A DNA stretch of 64,000 bases from Virgibacillus salexigens. GTDB lineage: Bacteria > Bacillota > Bacilli > Bacillales > Amphibacillaceae. Below the pieces are notes generated by a model. It was not told where the DNA came from. It did no database searches and saw only the letters and a program-made list of their open reading frames with translations. The stretch covers positions 111,020-175,019 of the forward strand of contig NZ_BNEO01000006.1 of the NCBI RefSeq assembly GCF_014905415.1. The letters run 5' to 3'. Each line of letters starts with the position of its first letter. The first letter of the stretch is position 1. Shown one piece after another: positions 18,555-26,315 of this stretch. A program made the position numbers and the translations under genes.

Positions 18555-18993
18555 GGAAACGGATCATATGAGAATAAAGTTACTTAATTTGACACGACAC
18601 CATGCATATCTTCGTCGCCTTTGCAGACTGTGAATAAATAAAGTTGTTCAATTTTAATAAAGCTATTGATTTCCAGTTCTAATATCTTCAAATAAAGTTA
18701 GTAAGAAAATCTGTTTTCCTTACGATTGGGGTCTGTGTAAGAACTTAAAGTATAGTGTAGAAACTTATAATCCTATGTATTATATTAAAATTATTTTTAA
18801 CATTCCTTTTTACTTAGTAACCTTCATGCTTTTCCTTTAAGATTATTCAATGTTGCTAATGAAGAAAAACTAAATGTTTATCCAGAACAGGCATAGTTCT
18901 TGTTTGAACTACGCCGATTTCTGAATAAGGTTTAACACAAATCATTTCACCAGCTTTCATCTAAACCATTCTTCTGTTTACATCATTGAACCT

Positions 18994-19947
18994 CTAATTT
19001 TTTTTATGCATTAAAAGTCGTAACGTTTCTTCAAGGCCTTTTTGGAAGGGAGTTGCAGGAACGGGTCCGATACGTTTTTCGTATTTTTCCCCACTTAAAA
19101 CAAACCCTTCTTTAGTGAGGTACATAATCTCAACCACTTCCCTCATAAACGGGTCAAACAATCCAATTAAACGAATAATACTTTTATTTAAAGGGATGAC
19201 TATTTTTCTGTTTCCAGTTACCTTACGAGCAATCTGGATAATTTCCTTACCTGATATCAATCCTGATCCAGGTATATTCCAATTTTCTCCATAAGCATCT
19301 TCTTTTTCTGCTATATTTATAATCATCATAGCTGCATCTGGTAAATATACATATTCTCGTGGTGTTGCTAAATTCCCAATAAAAAAGGTAACTTTTTGAG
19401 CAGCCATTCCTTCCAAGGTGGGTTGTAAATAAGAATTCTGTGAAGTCACACCATAATAATCCGGTAGCCTTACAATTAATGCTTTTGCATTCTCCCATTT
19501 GTTACTAAATATTAATTTCTCAAATTTTACTCGTAATTCACCTTTTTTAGTATGTGGCTGTTGTGGATGATTCTCATCCCCCTTCGCAATTTGATGTCCA
19601 TAAACATAAATCCCATCTACAATAACAATCTTTTTCCCCAGAATATCTGATGCTTTCATTACACTTTCTCCAAGCAAATGAAGCTTCCCCTCCATTTCTT
19701 GATATTTAACGTTGGCACATTGAAATATAACTTCTGCGTCTCTTGCTGCATCAACAATAGATTGGTAATCGAATATATCACCTATTTTGTATGACAACCG
19801 TTGATCAAAATCGTGCTCCTTCATTAATGATTTCAATTTATTTTCGGAACGTCCGAAAGCAATAACTTCGACTTGCCTCTCCAGCAATTCTGAAACGATA
19901 ACCTGACCTGTTCCACCCGTCGCCCCTAATACAATTGCAGTTTTCAT
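18994..19947 (-). CDS. NAD(P)-binding epimerase/NmrA-like oxidoreductase
   Basis: 317-aa extended short-chain dehydrogenase/NmrA-type protein. The N-terminal 'AIVLGATGGTGQVIVSELLE' is the Rossmann dinucleotide motif. 'GIYVYGHQIAKGDENHPQQP' supplies a YxxxK-like region, with 'IVRLPDYYG' downstream as in NAD-dependent epimerases. It lies downstream of a tetR gene on the same strand, and each gene is preceded by the same 18-bp operator. The substrate cannot be told; such TetR-controlled enzymes often handle reactive small molecules. Confidence 0.8.
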   Translation of the reverse strand: MKTAIVLGATGGTGQVIVSELLERQVEVIAFGRSENKLKSLMKEHDFDQRLSYKIGDIFDYQSIVDAARDAEVIFQCANVKYQEMEGKLHLLGESVMKASDILGKKIVIVDGIYVYGHQIAKGDENHPQQPHTKKGELRVKFEKLIFSNKWENAKALIVRLPDYYGVTSQNSYLQPTLEGMAAQKVTFFIGNLATPREYVYLPDAAMMIINIAEKEDAYGENWNIPGSGLISGKEIIQIARKVTGNRKIVIPLNKSIIRLIGLFDPFMREVVEIMYLTKEGFVLSGEKYEKRIGPVPATPFQKGLEETLRLLMHKKN

Positions 19948-19969
19948 AATCTCATCCTTTTTTAATTAG

Positions 19970-19987
19970 TGATCAATCAATAAATAA
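19970..19987. promoter_or_regulatory. TetR operator before the oxidoreductase gene
   Basis: TGATCAATCAATAAATAA lies 23 bp before the oxidoreductase start. Its exact reverse complement stands before the tetR gene at 20559-20576. Confidence 0.65.
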
Positions 19988-20016
19988 CATAGTGTGAAAA
20001 AACCGATGATAATTCG

Positions 20017-20538
20017 TCATCGGTCTTGTTCACCACCAATAAGCTCGGGTAACTCTATGAAAAAGGAAATATTACAGAGCATCCCCCTTGCCATAAAGGT
20101 CGTGACTTCCCTTTCCCCGTTTGGTATTCCTTTAGATCGAAACCTTTCTAGTGTATAATTTCTAATATTTGATAAGCCTTTTCTCATTGATTTTTGAATG
20201 GACTCTTCCATCACCGATAAACCTATAACCTGTAACGCAATTTCATTGGGATTTGATTCAGACAACTCCTCATACGCATCAATCATTTTGGCAACCAGAT
20301 TATCTTGGTTAGCCTCAACATTTTCAAAAGTCTGAAGGATTCTTTCAAAAGCTCTATCTAACGCAGCGATAAACAACTCTTCTTTTGTTTTAAAAAATTT
20401 AAAGACATAAGGTTGAGAAATGCCCGCCTTTTCTGCAATGAGTGCAGTAGTTGTATTATAGTAACCTCTTTTTGCAAAAACTTCCAACCCTGCTTCAAGA
20501 ATATCTTCCTTACGTTTTTCTTTTTTTGGTCTAGCCAT
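20017..20538 (-). CDS. TetR-family regulator
   Basis: 173 aa from ATG 20538, which has AGGTG upstream; an ATG six codons earlier lacks a ribosome site. The N-terminal helix-turn-helix is clear ('TTALIAEKAGISQPYVFKFF', then 'KTKEELFIAALDRAFER'). The C-terminal ligand domain is short. It precedes the oxidoreductase gene by 69 bp on the same strand and probably represses both genes through the duplicated 18-bp site. Confidence 0.88.
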   Translation of the reverse strand: MARPKKEKRKEDILEAGLEVFAKRGYYNTTTALIAEKAGISQPYVFKFFKTKEELFIAALDRAFERILQTFENVEANQDNLVAKMIDAYEELSESNPNEIALQVIGLSVMEESIQKSMRKGLSNIRNYTLERFRSKGIPNGEREVTTFMARGMLCNISFFIELPELIGGEQDR

Positions 20539-20558
20539 ACGGAAACACCTACTCATGT

Positions 20559-20576
20559 TTATTTATTGATTGATCA
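20559..20576. promoter_or_regulatory. TetR operator before its own gene
   Basis: TTATTTATTGATTGATCA is the exact inverted copy of the site at 19970-19987. It lies 20 bp before the tetR start. Confidence 0.65.
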
Positions 20577-21398
20577 ATTACATAATAACTAATATGAATA
20601 CCGAATGCAACTATATGCTTCAAATCTTTAGGGAAAGAAATTTGTATAAAAAGAAGTAATTATGCTCACACTTTGTGTATTTTCTATCTAAGATCTAGCT
20701 TAATTGTGCAATATGGGATTTCTTCTTTTGTCTTATTTTCAAAAGGAAAGTTTTTGGAAAAAATAGTGAATATCCGTTTGAGCGAATTTACAAACCAATT
20801 TCCCCGGCACTTCTGCTGCTTTTTTAGTCCGAATTCGGTAATCTTAGTCGTCTGACCTCGCTTTACATTATGACATTCAATCACGACTTCTTCCATGATC
20901 TCCTTGTAGTTGACGGACATCTCTGTTTACCAGAGCAGAATAAAAACCTACGCGCGCGTTTAACAGTACGACTTTCTTATCTTTCATAAGCTGGCCACCG
21001 AACATCCTCATTATATTTAAATGTAAACTCTGCAGTAAACACGTAGTCTCTTACAGAAAAGGAGCATTCAAAAACGAGAATACTTTATTAAAAGTATTAT
21101 AACGTTTGGAAAAATTTGTACTTAAGATGATGATTCTACAATGATAATGATTCAGTTCCCAATTGCGTTCACATAACCATTTCAAAGTTCACATGACTTA
21201 AAATATATAGAAAAACCATAGGCTCTTCACATATATGTATTTCAAATTAAACACTTAGCTATTATTTTAATTGATGGGTGATTTTTAAGTTTTTTTAAAG
21301 AACTTTACTTCACGTCTACAGTAACTGTAATAAGAAAATATTTACTTTTATTAAACAAAATGGAATAGCATTAGGTTATTTCAATCCGTATTGCCGAC
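20577..21398. other. Gene-poor stretch before marR
   Basis: About 820 bp without a recognised gene. A 78-codon minus-strand frame (20920-20684) begins at an ATG without a ribosome site and its Lys-rich translation matches no family I know; it could be a gene remnant. No hairpin with a T-run was found. Confidence 0.4.
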
Positions 21399-21812
21399 TT
21401 ATTCAACAAGCCTTTTAATATTTTGTATATCCTTTTCACTCATTTGAGATCGTAAGCTATTATTAATTACCATTTGCATTTCATTAAAAAGTTCTTCTCC
21501 TTTTTTCATGAGAAAGATATCCACTGATCGTTTATCAATTGCATCCGTTTGGCGTTCAACTAACGACTCGCCTCGATGTTGTTCCAGTCTTGTAACTAAG
21601 CGTGATAGAGCACTATGACTAAGGCCCACTTTTGAAACTAAATCTGATAACCTCATCTTCTTTTGTTCTGATTGTACCAAGTAATACATAAGATAAAATT
21701 CTTTAATCCCTAATTGGAATTGATCTTGAAGTGTATAATCCATTGATTTCAGTATACGGTCGTGATATTTTGTCAGATTAATCCAAGCATTAAACAACTC
21801 ATTATTATTCAT
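21399..21812 (-). CDS. MarR-family regulator
   Basis: 137 aa from ATG 21812, which has GGAAAGGG upstream (the frame extends to a TTG that is part of this ribosome site). The winged helix comprises 'MRLSDLVSKVGLSHSALSRL' and the wing 'DAIDKRSVDIFLMKKGEELF'. It is divergent from two Old Yellow Enzyme genes with a 150-bp shared region carrying a palindrome, a common layout for sensors of electrophiles or quinones. There is no Cys near the N-terminus, so thiol sensing of the YodB type is not indicated. Confidence 0.88.
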   Translation of the reverse strand: MNNNELFNAWINLTKYHDRILKSMDYTLQDQFQLGIKEFYLMYYLVQSEQKKMRLSDLVSKVGLSHSALSRLVTRLEQHRGESLVERQTDAIDKRSVDIFLMKKGEELFNEMQMVINNSLRSQMSEKDIQNIKRLVE

Positions 21813-21868
21813 GATAATAACCCTTTCCAATTCTTTTTATTGACATCATTATATCATAAGTTATATTA

Positions 21869-21882
21869 TATGCATGTGCATA
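21869..21882. promoter_or_regulatory. MarR operator candidate
   Basis: TATGCA-TG-TGCATA, an inverted repeat with 6-bp arms between the divergent marR and Old Yellow Enzyme genes. Confidence 0.55.
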
Positions 21883-21960
21883 CAAATGGTTTTTTAGTTT
21901 TTTCCCTGAACTAGAATATGATATTTCATGCGCAAACATATGAAAGGAGTGAGAACAAAA

Positions 21961-23112
21961 ATGAATGTGAAATATTCAAGTCTCTTTGAACCATTTACGT
22001 TTAAATCTGGATTTCGTCTAGACAACCGCATAATTATGGCACCAATGACAACTCAATCATCATTTGAAAATGGCATGGTCACCACAGATGAATACCTTTA
22101 TTACAAACGAAGAGCAACTGGCGTTGGTATGGTCATTACTTCTTGTGCTCAAGTGATGGAGAACGGAAAGTTTCCAGGTTCACTTAGTGTGTCTTCAGAC
22201 AAACACATCGAAAGTCTATCTAAATTAGCTGAGTCAATAAAGAGTTGTGGAACGAAGGCTATTTTACAGATTTTTCATGTTGGGAGAATGGGAATGAGCG
22301 CAGCAATTGGTGAACAAACGGTAAGCGCCAGTGCTATACCTGCCCCCCGAAAGGATGCTGAGACACCAAGAGAATTAAGCACTGAAGAAGTTCATGAAAT
22401 GGTTAAGGCATTTGGAGAAGCTACTCGAAGAGCAATTGAAGCAGGATTTGATGGTGTTGAAATTCATGGAGCTAACACTTATCTAATCCAACAATTCTTT
22501 TCTCCACATTCTAATCGCAGAAATGATGAATGGGGCGGAACATTAGAAAAAAGAATGAGATTTCCTTTGGCAGTGGTCCAATCAGCAAAAGAAATGATTG
22601 ACACTTATTCCAAAAAGCCATTTTTGTTTGGATACCGTATTTCCCCAGAAGAGATTGAAGAACCGGGCATTACCTTAGATGATACCCTTGCATTAATGAG
22701 CAAACTTAAAAAAGAAGGCTTAGATTATATCCATGTATCTGTTGGAGATGCGCAGCAGTCTTCCATTCGAAATAAAGAATCTAAGGATGCCGTACTAGCC
22801 AATATTCAAGAAGAAATTGGACAAGATATACCTTTGATAGGCGTTGGTAAGATTCAAACTCCTGATGATGCTTTAAACACTCTGGAACTTGGGCTTCCAT
22901 TAGTAGCCATTGGCAGAGGATTACTCGTTGAGCCAGATTGGATACGCAAAATTAAAGATGGTAATGAAACCTCCATTCGTACTGAAATCAAACCAAAAGA
23001 TTATAAAGATTTATGTTTCCCTGATGCGATGTGGGAATATGTTCAAAGTCGACCTGGCTGGCTGCCTTTTTCTGAAAGCAATCCTAAAAAAAAAGGAGTT
23101 TTTCTGTTATGA
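21961..23112 (+). CDS. NADH-dependent flavin oxidoreductase (Old Yellow Enzyme family)
   Basis: 383-aa FMN-binding TIM barrel of the YqiG-like branch. Visible parts are 'NRIIMAPMTTQSS' (FMN site), 'FDGVEIHGANTYLIQQFFSP' with the substrate-binding His/Asn pair, 'NRRNDEWGGTLEKRMRFPL' and 'LVAIGRGLLVEPDWIRK' near the phosphate site. ATG 21961 was chosen over one 33 bp earlier because AAGGAGTG precedes it. The stop overlaps the next start (ATGA), so the two reductases are translationally coupled. These enzymes reduce activated C=C bonds and nitro compounds, consistent with detoxification. Confidence 0.9.
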   Translation: MNVKYSSLFEPFTFKSGFRLDNRIIMAPMTTQSSFENGMVTTDEYLYYKRRATGVGMVITSCAQVMENGKFPGSLSVSSDKHIESLSKLAESIKSCGTKAILQIFHVGRMGMSAAIGEQTVSASAIPAPRKDAETPRELSTEEVHEMVKAFGEATRRAIEAGFDGVEIHGANTYLIQQFFSPHSNRRNDEWGGTLEKRMRFPLAVVQSAKEMIDTYSKKPFLFGYRISPEEIEEPGITLDDTLALMSKLKKEGLDYIHVSVGDAQQSSIRNKESKDAVLANIQEEIGQDIPLIGVGKIQTPDDALNTLELGLPLVAIGRGLLVEPDWIRKIKDGNETSIRTEIKPKDYKDLCFPDAMWEYVQSRPGWLPFSESNPKKKGVFLL

Positions 23113-24155
23113 GTCGTTTATTCAGCCCATATACAATTAAAAATCTAACATTGAAAAATCGTATTGTTATGTCTCCGATGTGTCAGTACTCAGTCACTAA
23201 AGAAGATGGTGCCCCAAACGATTGGCACTTTGTTCACTATGTTTCAAGAGCGATTGGAGGAACAGGTCTAATTATTATGGAGATGACTAGTGTTACCCCC
23301 GAGGGGCGTATTACAAATGGAGATCTTGGTCTTTGGTCTGATGAACAAATACCACATTACCAACGACTTGTTAATGAATTAAAAAAGTACGACACCAAGG
23401 TTGGAATTCAAATTGCTCATGCAGGCAGAAAAGCAGAAGATGCCGTTCAACCTGTAGGAGCTTCCGATATACCTGTAGAAGTATTACCAGAGGAAACCAT
23501 GAATGGTGAACTTAGCCCCCCAAGGGCTTTAACAAACCAAGAAGTGAAAGAAACCGTTCAGAAATTTAAACTCGCTGCTGAAAGAGCTATAAAAGCAGGT
23601 TTTGATACAATTGAATTACACGGCGCTCATGGTTATCTCTTGCATCAGTTTATGTCACCAAGCAGCAACAATCGTACAGATGAGTATGGGGAAGACCTAG
23701 CGCTCTTTGGGGAAGAAGTTATAAAGGCGGTCAAAAGTGTAATGCCAGCAGATATGCCACTAATCATGCGAATGTCTGCTATTGAGTATATAGATGGGGG
23801 CTATGACTTACCATACTCTATTGATATGGCAAAACGTTTTAAAAAAGCTGGTGTAGATGTTTTTCACGTTTCAAGTGGTGGGGAAGGGCCCCCCGGAGAA
23901 CGTAAACCACAAAATACGCCGGGTTATCAAGTGCCCTTTGCACGTGAGTTTAAAAAACAATTAGACCTTCCGGTTATCGCTGTTGGTAAATTAAGCAGCC
24001 CAGAACTGGCAGAAGCAACCATTTCAAATGGAGATGCAGAACTTGTGGCCATTGCAAGAGGCATGCTTAATGATCCTTATTGGAGTTTACATGCAGAAAA
24101 GAGATTAACTCATAAAGTAAACTCACCTTTTCAATATTCAAGAGGAATAAGATAA
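23109..24155 (+). CDS. namA: NADPH dehydrogenase NamA/YqjM-like Old Yellow Enzyme
   Basis: 348 aa, class III Old Yellow Enzyme reducing alpha,beta-unsaturated carbonyls and nitroesters. 'NRIVMSPMCQYS' carries the Cys that tunes the FMN in YqjM, 'WHFVHYVSRA' follows, and 'FDTIELHGAHGYLLHQFMSP' contains the substrate-binding His pair. It is expressed with the preceding paralogue through a 4-bp overlap. Pairing of two different OYE branches in one operon is uncommon; their substrates probably overlap. Confidence 0.92.
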   Translation: MSRLFSPYTIKNLTLKNRIVMSPMCQYSVTKEDGAPNDWHFVHYVSRAIGGTGLIIMEMTSVTPEGRITNGDLGLWSDEQIPHYQRLVNELKKYDTKVGIQIAHAGRKAEDAVQPVGASDIPVEVLPEETMNGELSPPRALTNQEVKETVQKFKLAAERAIKAGFDTIELHGAHGYLLHQFMSPSSNNRTDEYGEDLALFGEEVIKAVKSVMPADMPLIMRMSAIEYIDGGYDLPYSIDMAKRFKKAGVDVFHVSSGGEGPPGERKPQNTPGYQVPFAREFKKQLDLPVIAVGKLSSPELAEATISNGDAELVAIARGMLNDPYWSLHAEKRLTHKVNSPFQYSRGIR

Positions 24156-24203
24156 GAAATAAGTTTCACTTCATTTTTGGTACTATGTTCTTTCTTTATC
24201 TGC

Positions 24204-24233
24204 TTGACATATCGAGAAATCCAGATATACAAT
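24204..24233 (+). promoter_or_regulatory. Promoter immediately before arsR
   Basis: TTGACA (24204-24209) is followed after 16 bp by TATACA (24226-24231), or after 18 bp by TACAAT. Transcription would start about 24238, at or inside the first codons of arsR. The region also holds ATATCGAGAAATCCAGATAT, a possible ArsR site. Confidence 0.55.
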
Positions 24234-24234
24234 T

Positions 24235-24555
24235 ATGTTTATGGAACCTATTCGTGTATTTAAAGCATTATCAAATGAAACTCGACTTAACATTTTGAAG
24301 TGGTTGAAGGAACCAGAGAAGCATTTTCCTAAACAAGGCGCTCATCTACCAAAGGGGGTAAGTATCAAAGGAGGAGTATGTGTAGGAGATATTCAGGAAA
24401 AAGCTAAGGCTTCTCAATCTACGGTTTCCCAATACCTAAATATGATGCAGAATGCAGGAATCCTGGAATCTGTTCGTTATGGTCAATGGACCTATTATCG
24501 GCGAAATGAAGAAATCTTATCTCGGTTAGCTGAATATTTTAAAACGGAAATCTAA
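24235..24555 (+). CDS. ArsR-family regulator
   Basis: 106-aa winged-helix repressor: 'RVFKALSNETRLNILKWLKE' opens the domain, and 'EKAKASQSTVSQYLNMMQ' with 'GILESVRYGQWTYYRRNEE' form the recognition helix and wing. The classic CxC metal site is missing; a lone Cys occurs in 'GGVCVGDI', so the signal may not be a metal. There is no ribosome site before either ATG (24235 or 24241) and the promoter lies right beside them, so the mRNA may be leaderless. The YdcZ-type pair 88 bp downstream is the probable target. Confidence 0.87.
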   Translation: MFMEPIRVFKALSNETRLNILKWLKEPEKHFPKQGAHLPKGVSIKGGVCVGDIQEKAKASQSTVSQYLNMMQNAGILESVRYGQWTYYRRNEEILSRLAEYFKTEI

Positions 24556-24581
24556 ATTGATTGTAGATTTCTGTTTTTTTT
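24547..24581 (+). terminator. Terminator/attenuator overlapping the arsR stop
   Basis: GAAATCTA (24547-24554) pairs with TAGATTTC (24564-24571), followed by a run of eight T. The stem includes the last codons of arsR. It could limit read-through into the transporter pair. Confidence 0.75.
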
Positions 24582-24643
24582 ACAAATCGATATATCGGTT
24601 ATTTTAGATATTTAAATATAAGGATTAAGGAGGATGTTATGTC

Positions 24644-25072
24644 ATGCGTTACTTAGCATATATTTTAGCCGTATTAGCAGGGACAGCACTTAGCTTCGAA
24701 AGTGCAATATACGGTCAACTTGGAGAAACAATAGGAGAGCTGGAAACCAGTTTTTATAACTTCTTTATGGGTACTCTCATCATGGGATTATTATGGTTAT
24801 TCTTTGGGAAGGGGAAACTTTCCTATACGATGGAAGCACCAAAATGGTCACTTCTTGGCGGAATCTTAGGAGTCGTATATTTAACAGCTATCGTTATTAG
24901 TGTGCCTTTTGTTGGTGTTGGTATAACGATGGTTACAGTAATTATCGGTCAACTGATTATGAGTATGGTTATTGAACATTTTGGTTGGCTTGGTATTCAG
25001 CAAACCAAAATTAATAAAGAAAAAGTATTTGCAGTTATTTCCATGATAATTGCCCTTATATTAATTAACTAG
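24644..25072 (+). CDS. YdcZ/DUF606-type DMT-superfamily membrane protein 1
   Basis: 142-aa protein with five hydrophobic helices of the YdcZ (DUF606) group, half-size members of the drug/metabolite transporter superfamily. The GTALSFESAIYGQLGE and 'TMVTVIIGQLIMSMVIEHFG' segments recur in the next gene as 'ITLSAQSSVHGTF' and 'NVAVISGQLSISMIIDHFGW'. AAGGAGG precedes ATG 24644. It likely forms a heterodimer with the next product. Substrate unknown. Confidence 0.85.
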   Translation: MRYLAYILAVLAGTALSFESAIYGQLGETIGELETSFYNFFMGTLIMGLLWLFFGKGKLSYTMEAPKWSLLGGILGVVYLTAIVISVPFVGVGITMVTVIIGQLIMSMVIEHFGWLGIQQTKINKEKVFAVISMIIALILIN

Positions 25073-25083
25073 GAGGTCTAATA

Positions 25084-25548
25084 ATGGATATATTAATGAT
25101 TCTATTTACCTTATTAGCTGGTATCACATTAAGCGCACAATCATCCGTCCATGGAACATTCAGCCGGAAAGCCGGAACAATTGAAACGACGTTTTTAACC
25201 ATGTTAACTGGGTTAGTATTTCTGACAATTATTATTATATTTTTCGGTCAAGGTAATGTGCTCCGGATACTTTCGGCACCAGTATGGCAGTTAAGCGCTG
25301 CATTTTTAGGTACGGCGTTCTTACTTCTCTCTGTCATAGCTGTTCCAAGAATTGGGGTCATAGCGACCAATGTTGCCGTTATCAGCGGACAGCTTTCAAT
25401 TAGTATGATTATTGATCATTTTGGCTGGTTCGATAGTTTAGTAATACCTTTAGACTGGAAGCGGCTTGTTGCACTACTATTTATGATTATTGCTATTTAT
25501 TTCATTTACAGAGGAAATAAACGCTCTAACATGGAAACCAATTCTTGA
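25084..25548 (+). CDS. YdcZ/DUF606-type DMT-superfamily membrane protein 2
   Basis: 154 aa, paralogue of the preceding gene and 11 bp after it, with AGGAGG before ATG 25084. Five membrane helices are followed by a basic tail ending 'RGNKRSNMETNS'. Paired small YdcZ proteins are expected to insert in opposite orientations. Control by the upstream ArsR is inferred. Confidence 0.85.
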   Translation: MDILMILFTLLAGITLSAQSSVHGTFSRKAGTIETTFLTMLTGLVFLTIIIIFFGQGNVLRILSAPVWQLSAAFLGTAFLLLSVIAVPRIGVIATNVAVISGQLSISMIIDHFGWFDSLVIPLDWKRLVALLFMIIAIYFIYRGNKRSNMETNS

Positions 25549-25680
25549 ATTTTAGACGTTTATTCAATTAAACTGGACCGGTTTGAATTATAAATGGTCA
25601 GCCAGAAATTTCTGTTTGCTCCTCTGTCCATTTATTTGAGCATTTCGACATGTTATTCCTCCAAATAAAAATATAAGAAA

Positions 25681-25713
25681 AGCTGTTACTATGATTAACT
25701 CATAGTAACAGCT
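25681..25713 (-). terminator. Strong hairpin terminator, minus strand
   Basis: AGCTGTTACTATG and its exact complement make a 13-bp stem with a 7-nt loop; on the minus strand TTTTC and further T-rich DNA follow. No intact gene ends into it, only the gene remnant at 25727-25960. Confidence 0.65.
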
Positions 25714-25726
25714 AAAGTAAACAACT

Positions 25727-25960
25727 TTATTTCCAGTCTATAGCAACTATCTCACTGTTACTTTCTTGGTATCCGCCCCCCTCAATCCCTTGTCCCCCAA
25801 GGATTCCACCTTCTTTTCTCGACTTCTTCTTCCCTCCATTATGTTATTAAGTTCTTCCCTAAAACCTCCATTTTCGCCTCCTTTTCTCCGCTCTGGCCTG
25901 TATCGAATATTCGGACAATGTTAAAGAGTTCGTACCGAACAGAGAGAAGAATCAAGATAA
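25727..25960 (-). pseudogene. Unrecognised frame-shifted gene remnant
   Basis: On the minus strand one frame reads 'YRPERRKGGENGGFREELNN' and continues about 30 residues to a stop; a second frame picks up a Gly-rich tail 'GGILGGQGIEGGGYQESNSE' and ends at TAA 25729-25727, 14 bp before a strong terminator. Two overlapping partial frames ahead of an intact terminator suggest a frameshifted or decayed gene. I do not recognise the family. It could also be a small intact gene whose start I cannot see. Confidence 0.3.
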
Positions 25961-26013
25961 AAGAAAGGAAATATAGCAATTGTAGGATGGTGTTACATTT
26001 AGGAAACAAACTG

Positions 26014-26104
26014 AATAGAGATTGGAAATCCTACGGATTTAGAAATTGAAAAGGCTATTGAAACCCTTATTGGACAAAGGATTGGTGGGTTATTGGAAAC
26101 GTAG
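26014..26104 (+). pseudogene. Short coding-like fragment
   Basis: One plus-strand frame reads 'EIGNPTDLEIEKAIETLIGQ' then RIGGLLET and a stop, an amphipathic, codon-like stretch preceded in frame by a stop and with no start. It looks like the tail of a lost gene. No family recognised. The rest of 25549-26315 shows nothing further. Confidence 0.25.
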
Positions 26105-26315
26105 AAAAAGACTGGACCACTATTGGATCCAGCCTGAAATATAATTAATTTTACGATTGAAAAATGATTGAGTACATATTCGCCTGCTCTTTTTTCCTCC
26201 ACACTCTTCCCTCTAATATACCAACTATTTAACAGTGGATACCGACTTTTTAGCAGAGGGAAATGGAAAGTAACAGGGCGATAGCAACTTTTTTATAAAC
26301 AGTTAACCTTACTCA

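Larger units (their letters stand above)
18083..18993. other. Gene-poor stretch between LytTR and oxidoreductase genes
   Basis: About 900 bp with no convincing gene. A 76-codon frame at 18403 has no credible ribosome site or recognisable product. The stretch holds two related hairpins (18301-18331 and 18527-18554) and an imperfect inverted repeat at 18890-18915. It probably consists of decayed DNA plus the promoter of the LytTR gene at its left end. Confidence 0.5.

Noticed and set aside
18403..18633. 76-codon plus-strand frame in the gene-poor gap
   Set aside because: It spans the second hairpin repeat, has an unconvincing start and resembles no protein family I know.
24361..24400. ArsR as an arsenic or heavy-metal sensor
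   Set aside because: The CxC metal-binding pair of the family is absent and no metal-resistance gene is nearby; the adjacent genes are YdcZ-type membrane proteins.
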